From: Arthrobacter agilis | GTDB taxonomy: Bacteria; Actinomycetota; Actinomycetes; Actinomycetales; Micrococcaceae | Length of the DNA: 64,000 nt | Reading direction: 5' to 3' | NCBI RefSeq assembly: GCF_030816075.1 | Contig: NZ_JAUSXO010000001.1 | Coordinates: 3,348,001 to 3,412,000 of the forward strand | Part shown: in pieces, positions 51,415 to 62,963 of the stretch | How positions within the stretch are numbered: the stretch's first letter is position 1 | Layout of the letters: every line of letters starts with the position of its first letter | Notes under the pieces: generated by a model | Told to the model about the DNA's origin: nothing | The model's database searches: none | The model's input: the letters and a program-made list of their open reading frames with translations, nothing else | Made by a program: the position numbers and the translations under genes

Positions 51415-52743
51415 TCAGCCGAGCTTGGAGGGCCTGCTCCCGTGGTCCTTCGACTCGAGCTCTTCCGGACCGGCGACGTGCTCGCTGCCGCGGGCCCGGG
51501 CGATCGCCGTCATGCCGTGGAAGATGACGAGCGCTGCCGCGGTGCCGAGGGCGATCCCCGCGAAGGTCAGGTCGCCGATGGACCAGGTGAAGTCGGCGAT
51601 CCCGATGACCAGCGCCACCCCCGCCGTCGACAGGTTGATGGGGTTGGAGAAGTTGACCTGGTTCTGCACCCAGATGCGGACACCGAGGATGCCGATCATG
51701 CCGTAGAGGACCACGCCCGCACCGCCGAGCACCCCGGCGGGGACGGTGGCGATGAGTGCACCGAACTTCGGGAAGAGGCTCAGCAGGACGGCGACGATCC
51801 CGGCCACCCAGTAGGCGGCCGTCGAGTAGACGCGGGAGGCCGCCATGACGCCGATGTTCTCGGCGTACGTGGTGGTGCCGGAGCCGCCTCCGGCGCCGGC
51901 GATCATGGTGGCGAGGCCGTCCGCCATCAGTGCGCGCCCGGTCAGGGGGTCGAGGTCGCGATCGGTCATCGCCGCCACCGACTTCACATGGCCGATGTTC
52001 TCCGCCACGAGCACGAGGACCACGGGGACGAAGAGCCCGACGACGGACAGGTGGAACTCCGGTGCCGAGAAGTCCGGGAGGCCGATCCAGGCGGCATCGC
52101 CGATCGCTGCGAAGTCGACCTCCCCGCGGAGCATCGCGACGACGTAGCCGGCGAGGACGCCGACGAGGATGGACAGCCGCCCGAGGATGCCCTTGAACAG
52201 CACGGTGACGAGCAGGATCGCGATCACGGTCACGAGCGCGGTGAGGGGTGCCTGCTCGAAGCTCGCCTTCGCCGTCGGGGCCAGGTTCAGGCCGATCAGC
52301 GCGACGATGGAACCCGTGACGATCGGTGGCATGGCCACCTGGATCCACCGGGCACCGGCGGTGTGGACGATCAGTCCGATGATCGCGAGAGCGGCCCCGG
52401 CCATGATGATGCCGCCGAGGGCCCCGGCCGCCCCGTGCTGGGCCTGCGCCGCGGCGATGGGCGCGATGAACGCGAAGCTCGAGCCGAGGTAGCTCGGTAC
52501 CTTCCCCGCCGTGATCACGAGGAACAGGATGGTCCCGATGCCCGAGAACAGAAGGGTGGTCGAGGGCGGGAAACCGGTGATGAGCGGGACGAGGAAGGTC
52601 GCCCCGAACATCGCGACGACGTGCTGGGCGCCGATGCCGATGGTCCTCGGCCAGCTGAGGCGTTCCTCGGGAGCGACGAAGCGTCCCGGCAGGACGTTCT
52701 TGCCGTCCCCGTGGAGGGTCCAGCTGATACCGCGTGCGCTCAT
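51415..52743 (-). CDS. Uracil-xanthine permease (NCS2 family)
   Basis: 442-residue nucleobase:proton symporter with about 14 membrane helices. FGATFLVPLITGFPPSTTLLFSGIGT at the front in parts, SSFAFIAPI, VLVLVAENIGHVKSV (the substrate Glu), and GGGSGTTTYAENIGVMAASRVYS (the second substrate motif). This is closest to UraA-type uracil permeases. ATG at 52743 with GGAAGG; an ATG two codons earlier is too near that site. Confidence 0.92.
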   Translation of the reverse strand: MSARGISWTLHGDGKNVLPGRFVAPEERLSWPRTIGIGAQHVVAMFGATFLVPLITGFPPSTTLLFSGIGTILFLVITAGKVPSYLGSSFAFIAPIAAAQAQHGAAGALGGIIMAGAALAIIGLIVHTAGARWIQVAMPPIVTGSIVALIGLNLAPTAKASFEQAPLTALVTVIAILLVTVLFKGILGRLSILVGVLAGYVVAMLRGEVDFAAIGDAAWIGLPDFSAPEFHLSVVGLFVPVVLVLVAENIGHVKSVAAMTDRDLDPLTGRALMADGLATMIAGAGGGSGTTTYAENIGVMAASRVYSTAAYWVAGIVAVLLSLFPKFGALIATVPAGVLGGAGVVLYGMIGILGVRIWVQNQVNFSNPINLSTAGVALVIGIADFTWSIGDLTFAGIALGTAAALVIFHGMTAIARARGSEHVAGPEELESKDHGSRPSKLG

Positions 52744-52844
52744 GGGCATGCCTTCCGAGGGGTGGCGAGGGGGGTCCCCGAGATCCTATCGGCCACGCGT
52801 GACGGGGATGTTACGTTGCTAGTCATCGAGCAGAAGGGCAGGAA

Positions 52845-53696
52845 ATGGTATTCACGGTCCGAGGACGCACCGTACTGGTCACCGGCGCGGGGAGGGGCAT
52901 GGGCCGGCTGTACGCCGAGCGCGCCGTCCGGGAAGGCGCGGCCGCCGTCGTGCTGTGGGACGTGGACGGGCGGGCCCTCGAGGAGGTGGTCGCGGGCCTC
53001 GCCTCGGAGGCCGCCACGCTGCACAGCTACGTGGTGGACGTCGCGTCGCCGGAGTCCATCCGGGCGGCGGCGGACGCCGTCCTCGGCGAGGTCGGCGTCC
53101 CGGACGTCCTGGTGAACAACGCCGGGATCGTGCGCGGCAAGTACTTCTGGGAGCACGACCCCTCCGCCGACATCGACCTCACCCTGCGCATCAACGCGGC
53201 GGGCCCGATGCACGTCACGCGCGCGTTCCTCCCGGCGATGATGGAGCGTGGCACACCGGCGAGGATCCTCAACGTCGCCTCCGCGTCCGGGACCGTGTCC
53301 GTGCCCAGGATGAGCGTGTACGCGGCGTCGAAATCGGCCGTGATCGGCTGGAGCGACTCGCTCCGTCTCGAGCTCGTGGCGACCGGCCACCCCATCGCCG
53401 TGACGACCCTCATCCCGAGCTACATCAGGACCGGCATGTTCGAGGGTGCCCGCGGGCTCCTCCTGACACCGCTCATGGACCCCGAGTACGTGGTCGACAG
53501 GGCCTGGCGCGGCCTGCTCGCAGGGCGGGCCCGGGTCCAGCTGCCCTGGACCGTGCAGCTGGCCGGGACACTCCGGAACCTCATGCCGCAACCCGCCTGG
53601 GACGTCGTCGCCGGCCGCGTCTTCAAGGTCTACAGCTCCATGGAGCACTTCACCGGCCGGCCGGACGGCTCCGTGGCGGACCGGGAGAAGGCCTGA
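52845..53696 (+). CDS. SDR-family oxidoreductase (retinol-dehydrogenase-like)
   Basis: 283 residues. TGAGRGMGR cofactor loop (about 13-21), VLWDVDGR end of strand 2 with Asp (NAD preference), NNAGIV, NVASASGTV, YAASKSA (catalytic Tyr and Lys). The C-terminal tail (WTVQLAGTLRNLMPQPAWDVV) resembles the membrane-linked RDH/DHRS-type SDRs. Its stop overlaps the next start (TGATG), so it is coupled to an aldehyde dehydrogenase; alcohol to aldehyde to acid is the natural reading. Confidence 0.88.
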   Translation: MVFTVRGRTVLVTGAGRGMGRLYAERAVREGAAAVVLWDVDGRALEEVVAGLASEAATLHSYVVDVASPESIRAAADAVLGEVGVPDVLVNNAGIVRGKYFWEHDPSADIDLTLRINAAGPMHVTRAFLPAMMERGTPARILNVASASGTVSVPRMSVYAASKSAVIGWSDSLRLELVATGHPIAVTTLIPSYIRTGMFEGARGLLLTPLMDPEYVVDRAWRGLLAGRARVQLPWTVQLAGTLRNLMPQPAWDVVAGRVFKVYSSMEHFTGRPDGSVADREKA

Positions 53697-55063
53697 TGGG
53701 TGCCGCACGGCTCCTGGCCGGCCTGCGCCGGTACTTCGCATCCGGGGTGACGCGACCGGCGGCCTGGCGCCGCGGGCAGCTGCACGCGCTCCTGCGGCTG
53801 CTCGGCGAGCGGGAGGAGGAACTGGTCCGCGCCCTCGAGCAGGACCTCGGCAAGAGCAGGACGGAGGCGTTCCTCTCGGAGGTCGCCGTCGTCCGGGCGG
53901 AGGCCGGCTTCGCCCTGAGTCACCTCGACCGCTGGATGGCGCCGGAGCGGATCCCCGTACCCGGCGGCCTGCGGCCCGCCCGGGCGTGGACGCAGGCGCG
54001 TCCCCTCGGCTCCGTCCTGATCATCGGGCCGTGGAACTACCCGCTGCAGCTCGTCCTCGCGCCACTCGTCGGGGCGCTCGCCGCCGGCAACACGGCCGTG
54101 CTGAAGCCCAGCGAGCTGGCCTCCGCGACCTCCCGGGTGCTCGCCCGCCTCGTCCCGCAGTACCTGGACCCCGAGGCCGTGGCCGTCGTCGAGGGAGGCC
54201 CGGAGGCGAGCACCGACCTGCTGGCGCAGCCCTTCGACCACGTCTTCTACACCGGCGGGGAACGCGTGGGGAGGATCGTGCTGAAGGCGGCGGCCGAGCA
54301 CCTCACCCCCGTGACCCTGGAACTCGGCGGCAAGTCGCCCGCCGTCGTGGTGGGCGGTGACCTGCGGACCGCCGCACGGCGGATCGCCTACGGCAAGTTC
54401 ATGAACGCGGCCCAGACGTGCGTGGCACCCGACTACGTCCTGACGACGCCCGACGCCGCGCCGGTCCTGGCGGGTGCGCTCGCGGACGCGGTCCGCGAGT
54501 TCTACGGCAGCGACCCGAGGGCCTCCGCCGACTACGGCCGCATCATCAACGAACACCACTTCGACCGTCTCGTGGGGCTTTTGTCCGACGGCACCGTCGT
54601 CTCCGGCGGGCGGCACGAGCGCGCCGAACGGTACCTCGAACCGACAGTCCTGCGCGACGTCGACCCCGACTCCGCGCTCATGCGGGAGGAGATCTTCGGC
54701 CCGCTGCTACCCATCCTCGAGGTGGCGGACCTGGCCGAGGCCATCGACTTCATCGGCGCACGCCCCCACCCGCTGGCCGCCTACCTGTTCAGCGACCGCG
54801 ACGAGGACCTCCTCGCCTTCACGGAGCGGGTCCAGGCGGGCGGTCTGGCGCACAACGTCTGCACGATCCAGCTCGCGGTCCCCGGGCTGCCGTTCGGCGG
54901 CGTGGGTGCGAGCGGCACCGGCAGCTACCACGGCCGGCAGTCCTTCACGACCTTCAGCCACCTGCAGCCCGTCTTCTCCAAGCCCGCCCGGATGGACACG
55001 CTGCGCCTGGCGTACCCGCCCTTCGGACCGCTGAAGCGGAGGCTGCTGCGCACGCTGCTGTGA
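53696..55063 (+). CDS. Aldehyde dehydrogenase (fatty-aldehyde type)
   Basis: 455-residue ALDH of the class 3 size. SVLIIGPWNYPLQLVLAPL, NTAVLKPSE, FYTGGERVGRIV, Glu209 in TLELGGKSP and Cys242 in NAAQTCVAPDY; EEIFGPLLPI and the C-terminal GLPFGGVGASGTGSYHG follow. Compact length and the hydrophobic C-terminal end (LRRYF... FGPLKRRLLRTLL) suit long-chain aldehydes. ATG overlaps the SDR stop. It ends 4 bases before the convergent pgm stop. Confidence 0.92.
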   Translation: MGAARLLAGLRRYFASGVTRPAAWRRGQLHALLRLLGEREEELVRALEQDLGKSRTEAFLSEVAVVRAEAGFALSHLDRWMAPERIPVPGGLRPARAWTQARPLGSVLIIGPWNYPLQLVLAPLVGALAAGNTAVLKPSELASATSRVLARLVPQYLDPEAVAVVEGGPEASTDLLAQPFDHVFYTGGERVGRIVLKAAAEHLTPVTLELGGKSPAVVVGGDLRTAARRIAYGKFMNAAQTCVAPDYVLTTPDAAPVLAGALADAVREFYGSDPRASADYGRIINEHHFDRLVGLLSDGTVVSGGRHERAERYLEPTVLRDVDPDSALMREEIFGPLLPILEVADLAEAIDFIGARPHPLAAYLFSDRDEDLLAFTERVQAGGLAHNVCTIQLAVPGLPFGGVGASGTGSYHGRQSFTTFSHLQPVFSKPARMDTLRLAYPPFGPLKRRLLRTLL

Positions 55064-55067
55064 ACGG

Positions 55068-56699
55068 TCAGCTGATGACGCCGTCCACCAGTGCCTTCGC
55101 CTCGGCCTGCACCTGCTTCAGGTGCTCCTCGCCCCGGAACGACTCCGCGTAGATCTTGTAGACGTCCTCCGTACCGGAGGGGCGTGCCGCGAACCAGGCG
55201 TTCTCGGTGGTGACTTTCAGCCCACCCACGGGCGCACCGTTCCCGGGCGCCTCCGTCAGCTTCGCGGTGATCTCCTCGCCGGCGAGGGTCGTGGCGGTGA
55301 CGTCCGACGGCGAGAGCTTCCCCAGCGCGGCCTTCTGCTCCCGCGTGGCCGCGGCGTCGATACGCGCGTAGACGGGCGCACCGAAGCGGTCGGTCAGCCC
55401 GGCGTAGTGCTGCGACGGCGTCCTGCCCGTGACGGCGGTGATCTCCGAGGCCAGCAGCGCCAGGAGGAGGCCGTCCTTGTCGGTGCTCCAGGGCCTGCCG
55501 TCGAGCCGCAGGAACGAGGCTCCCGCCGATTCCTCGCCCCCGAAGGCGAGTTCGCCGCTGAGCAGGCCGGGCACGAACCACTTGAAGCCCACGGGGACCT
55601 CCTGCAGCACGCGGCCCAGGTCCGCCGCCACGCGGTCGATGATCGACGACGAGACGAGGGTCTTGCCGATCACGGCGTCGGCCCGCCAGTGGGGGCGGTT
55701 GGCGTAGAGGTACTGGATGGCGACGGCGAGGTAGTGGTTCGGGTTCATCAGCCCCGCATCCGGGGTGACGATGCCGTGCCGGTCGGCGTCCGCGTCGTTG
55801 CCCGTGGCGATGTCGAACTCCGTGGCCCGCTTGATCAGCGACGCCATGGCGGACGGGGACGAGCAGTCCATGCGGATCTTCTCGTCCCAGTCGAGCGTCA
55901 TGAACGCCCACTGCGGGTCGACGGTCGGGTTCACCACGGTGAGGTTCAGGTTGTGGCGCTCGCCGATCGCGCCCCAGTAGTCCACCGAGGCACCGCCCAT
56001 GGGGTCGGCGCCGATGTGCACGCCCGCCGACCGGATGGCGTCGAGGTTCAGCACGGAGGGGAGATCATCCACGTAGTGCTGCAGGAAGTCGTAGCTGCTG
56101 ATCCCGGCGGCGGTGCGGGCCTGCGCGATCGGCAGGCGCTTGACCTCGCGCAGGCCGCCCTCGAGCAGCTCGTTGGCGCGGTTCGCGATCCAGTTGGTGG
56201 CATCCGAGTCGGCAGGACCGCCGTGCGGGGGGTTGTACTTGAAGCCGCCGTCGCCCGGGGGGTTGTGGGAGGGGGTGATGACGATGCCGTCGGCCCGCTC
56301 GGTGCGCGTCGCGTTGTACGTGAGGATGGCGTGCGAGACCGCGGGGGTGGGGGTGTACGCACCGCGCGCGTCGATGAGGACGTTCACGCTGTTGGCCGCG
56401 AGCACCTCGAGGGCCGTGTTCTGGGCGGGCTCGGAGAGGGCATGCGTGTCCTTGCCCATGAACAGGGGGCCGGTGATGCCCTGCCCGGCACGGTACTCCA
56501 CGATCGCCTGCGTGATCGCCGCGATGTGTCCCTCGTTGAACGAGGACTTCAGGGACGAGCCGCGGTGCCCGGAGGTCCCGAAGGCCACGCGCTGCGCGGG
56601 ATCGCCCAGATCGGGTTCGACGTCGAAATACGCGTCGAGCAGTTTGGTCACGTCGACGAGATCGCTGGGGAGGGCTACGGTGCCCGCTCGGTTAGCCAT
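55068..56699 (-). CDS. pgm: Phosphoglucomutase
   Basis: 543-residue alpha-D-phosphohexomutase that interconverts glucose-1-P and glucose-6-[10 protein letters not shown] at about 41-49, phosphoserine Ser144 in [12 protein letters not shown], metal-binding [10 protein letters not shown], sugar-binding GGEESAGAS and the phosphate-binding [10 protein letters not shown] near the end. Length fits the alpha-D-phosphoglucomutase (pgm) group rather than short phosphomannomutases. ATG at 56699. A 118-base gap to the next gene (56700-56817) holds no other gene. Confidence 0.95.
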   Translation of the reverse strand: MANRAGTVALPSDLVDVTKLLDAYFDVEPDLGDPAQRVAFGTSGHRGSSLKSSFNEGHIAAITQAIVEYRAGQGITGPLFMGKDTHALSEPAQNTALEVLAANSVNVLIDARGAYTPTPAVSHAILTYNATRTERADGIVITPSHNPPGDGGFKYNPPHGGPADSDATNWIANRANELLEGGLREVKRLPIAQARTAAGISSYDFLQHYVDDLPSVLNLDAIRSAGVHIGADPMGGASVDYWGAIGERHNLNLTVVNPTVDPQWAFMTLDWDEKIRMDCSSPSAMASLIKRATEFDIATGNDADADRHGIVTPDAGLMNPNHYLAVAIQYLYANRPHWRADAVIGKTLVSSSIIDRVAADLGRVLQEVPVGFKWFVPGLLSGELAFGGEESAGASFLRLDGRPWSTDKDGLLLALLASEITAVTGRTPSQHYAGLTDRFGAPVYARIDAAATREQKAALGKLSPSDVTATTLAGEEITAKLTEAPGNGAPVGGLKVTTENAWFAARPSGTEDVYKIYAESFRGEEHLKQVQAEAKALVDGVIS

Positions 56700-56817
56700 G
56701 GCCCCAGCATGCCAAAGAACGCCCGCGATTACACCCGTCGGTTGCCCGCCACCCGATCATCAGTAAGCTGAGTATCAGCACCCAGCCAGGGGCGGACGGA
56801 CCACGGAAGGCACCACC

Positions 56818-56985
56818 ATGAGCGAGAGTCCCAAGGACACCCCCACCGGCGATCCCGAGGAGCAGGGCGCGGAGCACGCCGGCAAGCCCGAGGAGCAGGA
56901 CGCCGGCGGCTACGGCGGACCCGGCACGGAGGACGAGATCGCCCCCGATTTCGAGGCGGACAACGACGGCGGCTCGGGCGACTGA
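56818..56985 (+). CDS. Small acidic protein
   Basis: 55 residues, mostly Glu, Asp, Gly and Pro (MSESPKDTPTGDPEEQGAEH...), ending EADNDGGSGD. GGAAGG lies before the ATG at normal spacing. Likely unfolded and soluble. Such short acidic proteins are common in Micrococcaceae but have no assigned role. It precedes glycerate kinase by 48 bp. Confidence 0.6.
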   Translation: MSESPKDTPTGDPEEQGAEHAGKPEEQDAGGYGGPGTEDEIAPDFEADNDGGSGD

Positions 56986-57033
56986 CTCGGGCCCTGCGGG
57001 CACCATGCGGGGGCTCACGGCTAGGGTGAAGGC

Positions 57034-58227
57034 GTGACCACGCCAGCGCCCCGTCCGCTCAGAATCGTCCTCGCGCCCGACTCCCTCAAGGGCAGCCTCC
57101 CCGCGGCGGAGGCTGCCCTCGCCATGTCCGCGGGTGTGACGGCGGCCGCCGCACGCCTCGGCCACCCGGCACCCGACGTCGTCCTGGCCCCTCTCGCCGA
57201 CGGCGGCGAGGGGACCCTCGACGCCCTGCTCACCGCCTGGTCGGTGGAGCCGCGGACCACGGCATGCCACGACGCCGCCGGCCGGGCGCGGACCGCACGC
57301 TACGGCATCTCGGCGCCGGGCGATGCCTCCGGCCTCCCGGTCCGGGGCGTCCTCGAGGCGGCGGAGGCCAACGGCCTGCCCCTGGTCGCCGATCTCCCCC
57401 TCGACGCCCTCACCGCCACGAGCTACGGCGTCGGCGAACTGGCCGCCCGGCTCCTGGACGACGGCGCGGAGGAGATCCTCCTGTGCATCGGCGGATCCGC
57501 GACCACCGACGGCGGCACGGGACTCCTCTCCGCGCTCGGCGCCCGTTTCCTCGATGCCGACGGGGAGCCCCTCCCGCCGGGCGGGGGAGCCCTCATGGCC
57601 CTCGCCTCGATCGACATCGGCGCCCTCCACCCGCGCGCCCGCGGCGTGCGGTGGCGCATCGCGGTCGACGTCGACAATCCGCTGTGCGGTCCGCGGGGTG
57701 CCGCCGCGGTCTTCGGTCCGCAGAAGGGTGCGACGCCTGACGACGTCGCCGTGCTGGATGCCGGCCTGGCCCATCTTGCGCGCGTGACCGAGGACGCCAC
57801 GGGCGTGTCGATGCTCGACGTGTCCGGCGCGGGCGCCGCCGGCGGGCTGCCCGCCGTGCTCGTCCCGTTCCTCGGCGCGGAGATCGTGCCCGGTTCCACC
57901 CTGGTGGCGGACGCCGTCGGGCTGTCCGGCGCCCTCGCCGGCGCGGACCTCGTGCTCACCGGGGAGGGGTCCCTGGACACGCAGTCGCTCGGCGGCAAGG
58001 TGGTGCAGGCCGTCGTCGGCAACGCGCCCGAGGGCTGCGCCGTCGTCGCGATCGCCGGCCGCGTGCAGCTCACGGCGGCCGAGGTGCAGGGCGCCGGCCT
58101 GGCGGCGGCGTTCTCCCTCGCGACCGGCCCCACGGGGCTCGACGAGCTCATCCGGGAGGCGGGGCCGCTGATGGAGGAGGCCGCCGCGCAGGTCTACGGC
58201 GTCTTCAGCGCGGGGCGCCTGCGCTAG
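57034..58227 (+). CDS. glxK: Glycerate kinase
   Basis: 397-residue GarK/GlxK-family enzyme that phosphorylates D-glycerate to 2- or 3-phosphoglycerate. LRIVLAPDSLKGSL (start), PLADGGEGTLDAL, IGGSATTDGGTGLLSALG and LTGEGSLDTQSLGGKV are the family blocks, with normal length. GTG start with TAGGGT exactly six bases upstream. Its TAG overlaps the stop of the convergent acyl-CoA ligase (shared CTAG). Confidence 0.93.
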   Translation: MTTPAPRPLRIVLAPDSLKGSLPAAEAALAMSAGVTAAAARLGHPAPDVVLAPLADGGEGTLDALLTAWSVEPRTTACHDAAGRARTARYGISAPGDASGLPVRGVLEAAEANGLPLVADLPLDALTATSYGVGELAARLLDDGAEEILLCIGGSATTDGGTGLLSALGARFLDADGEPLPPGGGALMALASIDIGALHPRARGVRWRIAVDVDNPLCGPRGAAAVFGPQKGATPDDVAVLDAGLAHLARVTEDATGVSMLDVSGAGAAGGLPAVLVPFLGAEIVPGSTLVADAVGLSGALAGADLVLTGEGSLDTQSLGGKVVQAVVGNAPEGCAVVAIAGRVQLTAAEVQGAGLAAAFSLATGPTGLDELIREAGPLMEEAAAQVYGVFSAGRLR

Positions 58228-59747
58228 ACCTTGATCTCGCGCTTGAGGATCTTGCCGGTGGGACCCTTGGGCAGCGCGTCGACGAGCACCACGCGGCGCG
58301 GGTACTTGTACGCGGCGACGCGCTCCTTCGCGAAATCCACGATCTCGGTGCCGAGCGCCTCGCGGGCGGCGTCGTCGGCCGGGGCGTGCTCGGCCTTGAG
58401 GCCGATCACCGCCACGATCTCCTCGCCGTGCAGGTCGTCCGGCACGCCGATCACGGCGGCCTCGGCCACGGCGGGGTGCTCGTAGAGCACCTCCTCGACC
58501 TCGCGCGGGTAGACGTTGTACCCGCCGCGGAGGATCACGTCCTTCTTGCGGTCCACGATGAAGATGAGGCCGTCCTCGTCGAAGCGGGCGAGGTCGCCGG
58601 TGCGGAACCAGCCGTCGGGGATGGCGGTGGCCGTGGCGTCGGGGTTCCGCCAGTACCCCTTCATGACGCAGTGCCCGCGGACGGCGAGCTCGCCCACCTC
58701 GCCCTGGGCCACCTCGTTGCCCTCCGGGTCCAGCATGCGCACCTCCACGCCGTCCACGGGCGTGCCGATGGAGCCGGGCTTGCGCAGGTGGCCCACACGG
58801 TTGAAGCTCACGATCGGTGAGGTCTCCGACAGTCCGTAGCCCTCCAGGAGATCCGCGCCGAAGACCCGCTCGAACTCGTGCAGCACCTCCACGGGCAGCG
58901 CGGAACCGCCCGAGACGGCCACGCGGACGGAGGAGAGATCCGTGTCCGTGACGCTGGGGTGGCGGAGCATCGCGATGTACATGGTCGGCACGCCCTCGAA
59001 GATCGTGACGCGGTCGCGGGCGATGATCTCCAGCGCCTTCCCGGGCTCGAAGCGCGGCAGGAGGGTGACCGTGGCCCCGGTGAGGACGGCCGCGTTGAGC
59101 GCGCAGGTCTGCCCGAAGATGTGGAAGAACGGCAGGCCGCCGAAGAGCACCTCGCCCTCGGCGGTGCCCATGAGGTCCCGCGAGATCTCCGTGTTGCGGG
59201 AGAGGTTCGTGTGGGAGAGCGTCGCGCCCTTGGGCCGGCCGGTGGTGCCGGAGGTGTAGAGCACCACGGCGGTGTCCCCGCCGTCGAGCTCCACGACGCC
59301 GGGCGTGGGCTCGGTGCCGGCCACGCGCTGCATGAACGCGCTGCCGTCCACCGCGATCACGCTCACCGGCTCGCCCGTCGCGGTGCCGGAGTCCTCGGCC
59401 CCGGCCTGCGCCTCGGCGAGGACGCCCTCCCATGCGAAGACGAGCCGCGCCCCGGAGTCGGTCAGGTGGTAGGCGACCTCGCGTCCCTTGAGGAGCGGGT
59501 TGAGGGGCACCACGACGGCGCCGGCCCGGAGGACCCCGTAGTAGACGAAGGCCATCTGGGGGATGTTCGGCATGATCAGGGCCACCCGGTCGCCGCGCCC
59601 CACGCCCTGCTCCGCGAGGATCGTCGCGATCTTCTGGCTGAGCACCTCGAGGGCACCGAAGGTGACCTCCACGTCGTCGAGCTTGATGGCCACGGCCGAG
59701 GGGCTCCTCGTCGCGGTGGCCACCAGGTTGTTGGCGAGGTTCGTCAC
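58224..59747 (-). CDS. AMP-forming acyl-CoA ligase (FadD-like)
   Basis: 507-residue ANL-superfamily enzyme that activates a carboxylic acid to its CoA thioester. Blocks: YTSGTTGRPKGA (ATP loop), LPFFHIFGQT, EGYGLSETSP, WFRTGDLARFDEDG, DRKKDVILRGG, PRREVEEVL-like YPREVEEVLYEH, and the catalytic Lys in PTGKILKREI at the very end. GTG at 59747 with AAGGAG eight bases upstream. Probably medium- or long-chain acids; substrate not defined. Stops overlap with glxK. Confidence 0.9.
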   Translation of the reverse strand: MTNLANNLVATATRSPSAVAIKLDDVEVTFGALEVLSQKIATILAEQGVGRGDRVALIMPNIPQMAFVYYGVLRAGAVVVPLNPLLKGREVAYHLTDSGARLVFAWEGVLAEAQAGAEDSGTATGEPVSVIAVDGSAFMQRVAGTEPTPGVVELDGGDTAVVLYTSGTTGRPKGATLSHTNLSRNTEISRDLMGTAEGEVLFGGLPFFHIFGQTCALNAAVLTGATVTLLPRFEPGKALEIIARDRVTIFEGVPTMYIAMLRHPSVTDTDLSSVRVAVSGGSALPVEVLHEFERVFGADLLEGYGLSETSPIVSFNRVGHLRKPGSIGTPVDGVEVRMLDPEGNEVAQGEVGELAVRGHCVMKGYWRNPDATATAIPDGWFRTGDLARFDEDGLIFIVDRKKDVILRGGYNVYPREVEEVLYEHPAVAEAAVIGVPDDLHGEEIVAVIGLKAEHAPADDAAREALGTEIVDFAKERVAAYKYPRRVVLVDALPKGPTGKILKREIKV

Positions 59748-59841
59748 GCGATCTCCTTCGATCTCCGGTCCGTCTGCAGCAGCTTCCGGTACGGATGTTA
59801 CCGGTGGGTAGAAGTCTGTTGGATCAGGGGCCCGCACGCAA

Positions 59842-59871
59842 CAGGACCCGCCCGGTGGCGGGCGGGTCCTG
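59842..59871. terminator. Hairpin terminator of the peptide transporter gene
   Basis: Perfect 12-bp stem CAGGACCCGCCC / GGGCGGGTCCTG with a six-base loop, 46 bases beyond the transporter stop on the minus strand. Confidence 0.75.
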
Positions 59872-59917
59872 GTGCCTGCGGTGTGCCTGCCGTGTGCCGG
59901 GAGCGGCCCGCGTGCCG

Positions 59918-61378
<1,461 letters not shown>

Positions 61379-62818
61379 CTACTCCATGGTGCCACCGGGC
61401 GCAAGGGGTGTAAATCCGGCAGTACCCTGACGAAGGGCCTCGATCTGCGCGGTCACGGCGAGTAGCTGGGCTTCCTCACCGGGCCGGCCGATGAGCTGCA
61501 CGCTCATCGAGAGGCCGTCCGCCAGGCGCAGGGTGGGGACCGTCACGGCCGGCAGGCCGCACACGTTCACCATCGAGGTGTAGGGCGAGTACTGGCACTG
61601 CCGGAGGTAGTCCGTGTCGCCGTCGCCGTCGGTGTACCAGCCGATGGGGCGGGGCGTCATGGCCACGGCCGGCGTCAGGATCATGTCGTAGCGGGAGTAC
61701 TGCTCGATGCTGTCGTGCTCGAACTGCCGCAGCACCTCCACGGCGCCGACGAGATCGGCGGCGGACCGTCCCAGCGCGCGACGGCGGAGGACCCGCGTGA
61801 TGTCCGTCAGCCGGTCCTCGCGGTCGTCCGGGATGGGTGCCGCGGCGAGCCCGGCGGTCCAGACGAGCTGGAAGGCGTCGTGGTAGCGGGAGTCGTAGGT
61901 GAGGTCGGCCTCCACGAGATCGTGCCCGGCCCGCTGCAGGACCTGGATCCCGGCGTGGAACGCGTCCGTCGCGGCACCGTCCAGGGCGATGTCCATGGCG
62001 GTGGAGAAGGGCGACGCCGTGCTCACACCGATGCGGAAACGGCCCTCGGCGCGCAGGGCCGCCTCGGTGAAGGACCCCGGGTAGCGGGAGGCCGCGCTCG
62101 TGGGCCGGTAGTTCGGCTCCCGTACGAGGGCATCGAGGAGCAGTCCCGCGTCCACGGCGGAGTGGGCCAGGGGGCCGGCGACGACGAACTGCCCGAGGTC
62201 CGCCTGGCCCGAGCCCGAGGGCACGCGGCCGCGGTTGGGTTTGAGGCCCACCAGCCCGGTCGCAGCCGCGGGGATACGCACCGACCCGCCGCCGTCGGTC
62301 CCCGGCGCGAACGGGACCAGCCGGGCGGCCACCGCCGCGGCGCTACCGCCCGAGGAGCCGGCCGGGCTGAGGCGCGGGTCCAGGGGGTTCCGGGCCGGGG
62401 GTGCCACGAGGTTCTCGCTGTAGCAGCTCAGCCCGAACTCCGGGACCTGCGTCTTGCCGAGGCTGATGGCGCCGGAGCGCCGCAGGACCGCCACCAGGGG
62501 GGCGTCCTTCTCCGCGACGGCGTGTTCCAGGGCGGCCGTGCCGAGCGTCGTCCGCACGCCGGCCACGTCCGTGAGGTCCTTGTGCGCCAGGGGGACGCCG
62601 TGCAGCGGGCCGAGCGGCACCCCGGACCTGCGCATGCCGTCCGCATGGTCGGCCGCCCGGAGGGCGTCGTCGTGCGTGACCGTGACGAAGGACCCGAGGC
62701 CGGGGTTCATGGCGTCGATCCGCCGGAGGAAATGCTCCGTGGCCTCGCGCGCGCCGACGGCCCCGCGTGCCAGCGCGTCCCGGAGGGTGAGTGCGGAGAG
62801 TTCGTGCAGTTCGCTCAT
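61379..62818 (-). CDS. Amidase (amidase-signature family)
   Basis: 479-residue Ser-Ser-Lys hydrolase: Lys80 in PLAHKDLTDVAG, cis-Ser in SPAGSSGGSAAAVA (155/156), nucleophile Ser179 in PGTDGGGSVRIPA. The SYTSMVNVCGLPAVTVPT block and overall size match bacterial amidases; the GatA role is less likely because no gatB or gatC is adjacent. ATG at 62818 with GGAG. Upstream and first in the operon with the POT transporter. Confidence 0.88.
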   Translation of the reverse strand: MSELHELSALTLRDALARGAVGAREATEHFLRRIDAMNPGLGSFVTVTHDDALRAADHADGMRRSGVPLGPLHGVPLAHKDLTDVAGVRTTLGTAALEHAVAEKDAPLVAVLRRSGAISLGKTQVPEFGLSCYSENLVAPPARNPLDPRLSPAGSSGGSAAAVAARLVPFAPGTDGGGSVRIPAAATGLVGLKPNRGRVPSGSGQADLGQFVVAGPLAHSAVDAGLLLDALVREPNYRPTSAASRYPGSFTEAALRAEGRFRIGVSTASPFSTAMDIALDGAATDAFHAGIQVLQRAGHDLVEADLTYDSRYHDAFQLVWTAGLAAAPIPDDREDRLTDITRVLRRRALGRSAADLVGAVEVLRQFEHDSIEQYSRYDMILTPAVAMTPRPIGWYTDGDGDTDYLRQCQYSPYTSMVNVCGLPAVTVPTLRLADGLSMSVQLIGRPGEEAQLLAVTAQIEALRQGTAGFTPLAPGGTME

Positions 62819-62963
62819 GGGGCTCCAGTCGGCAGCGGGCCGTCGCGGCCCATCGCGCCGCCGGCCCTGACGAGACAACAAGGACAACTATAGGAGCCCG
62901 GCACCCCCGCCGGACCGGGCGTGGTGATGGCGGTGCCGCACCGGGCCGTGAAAGGGTAGGCGC

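Noticed and set aside
61379..62818. GatA subunit of the amidotransferase
   Set aside because: No gatB or gatC is adjacent and the neighbour is a peptide transporter, so a general amidase is favoured.
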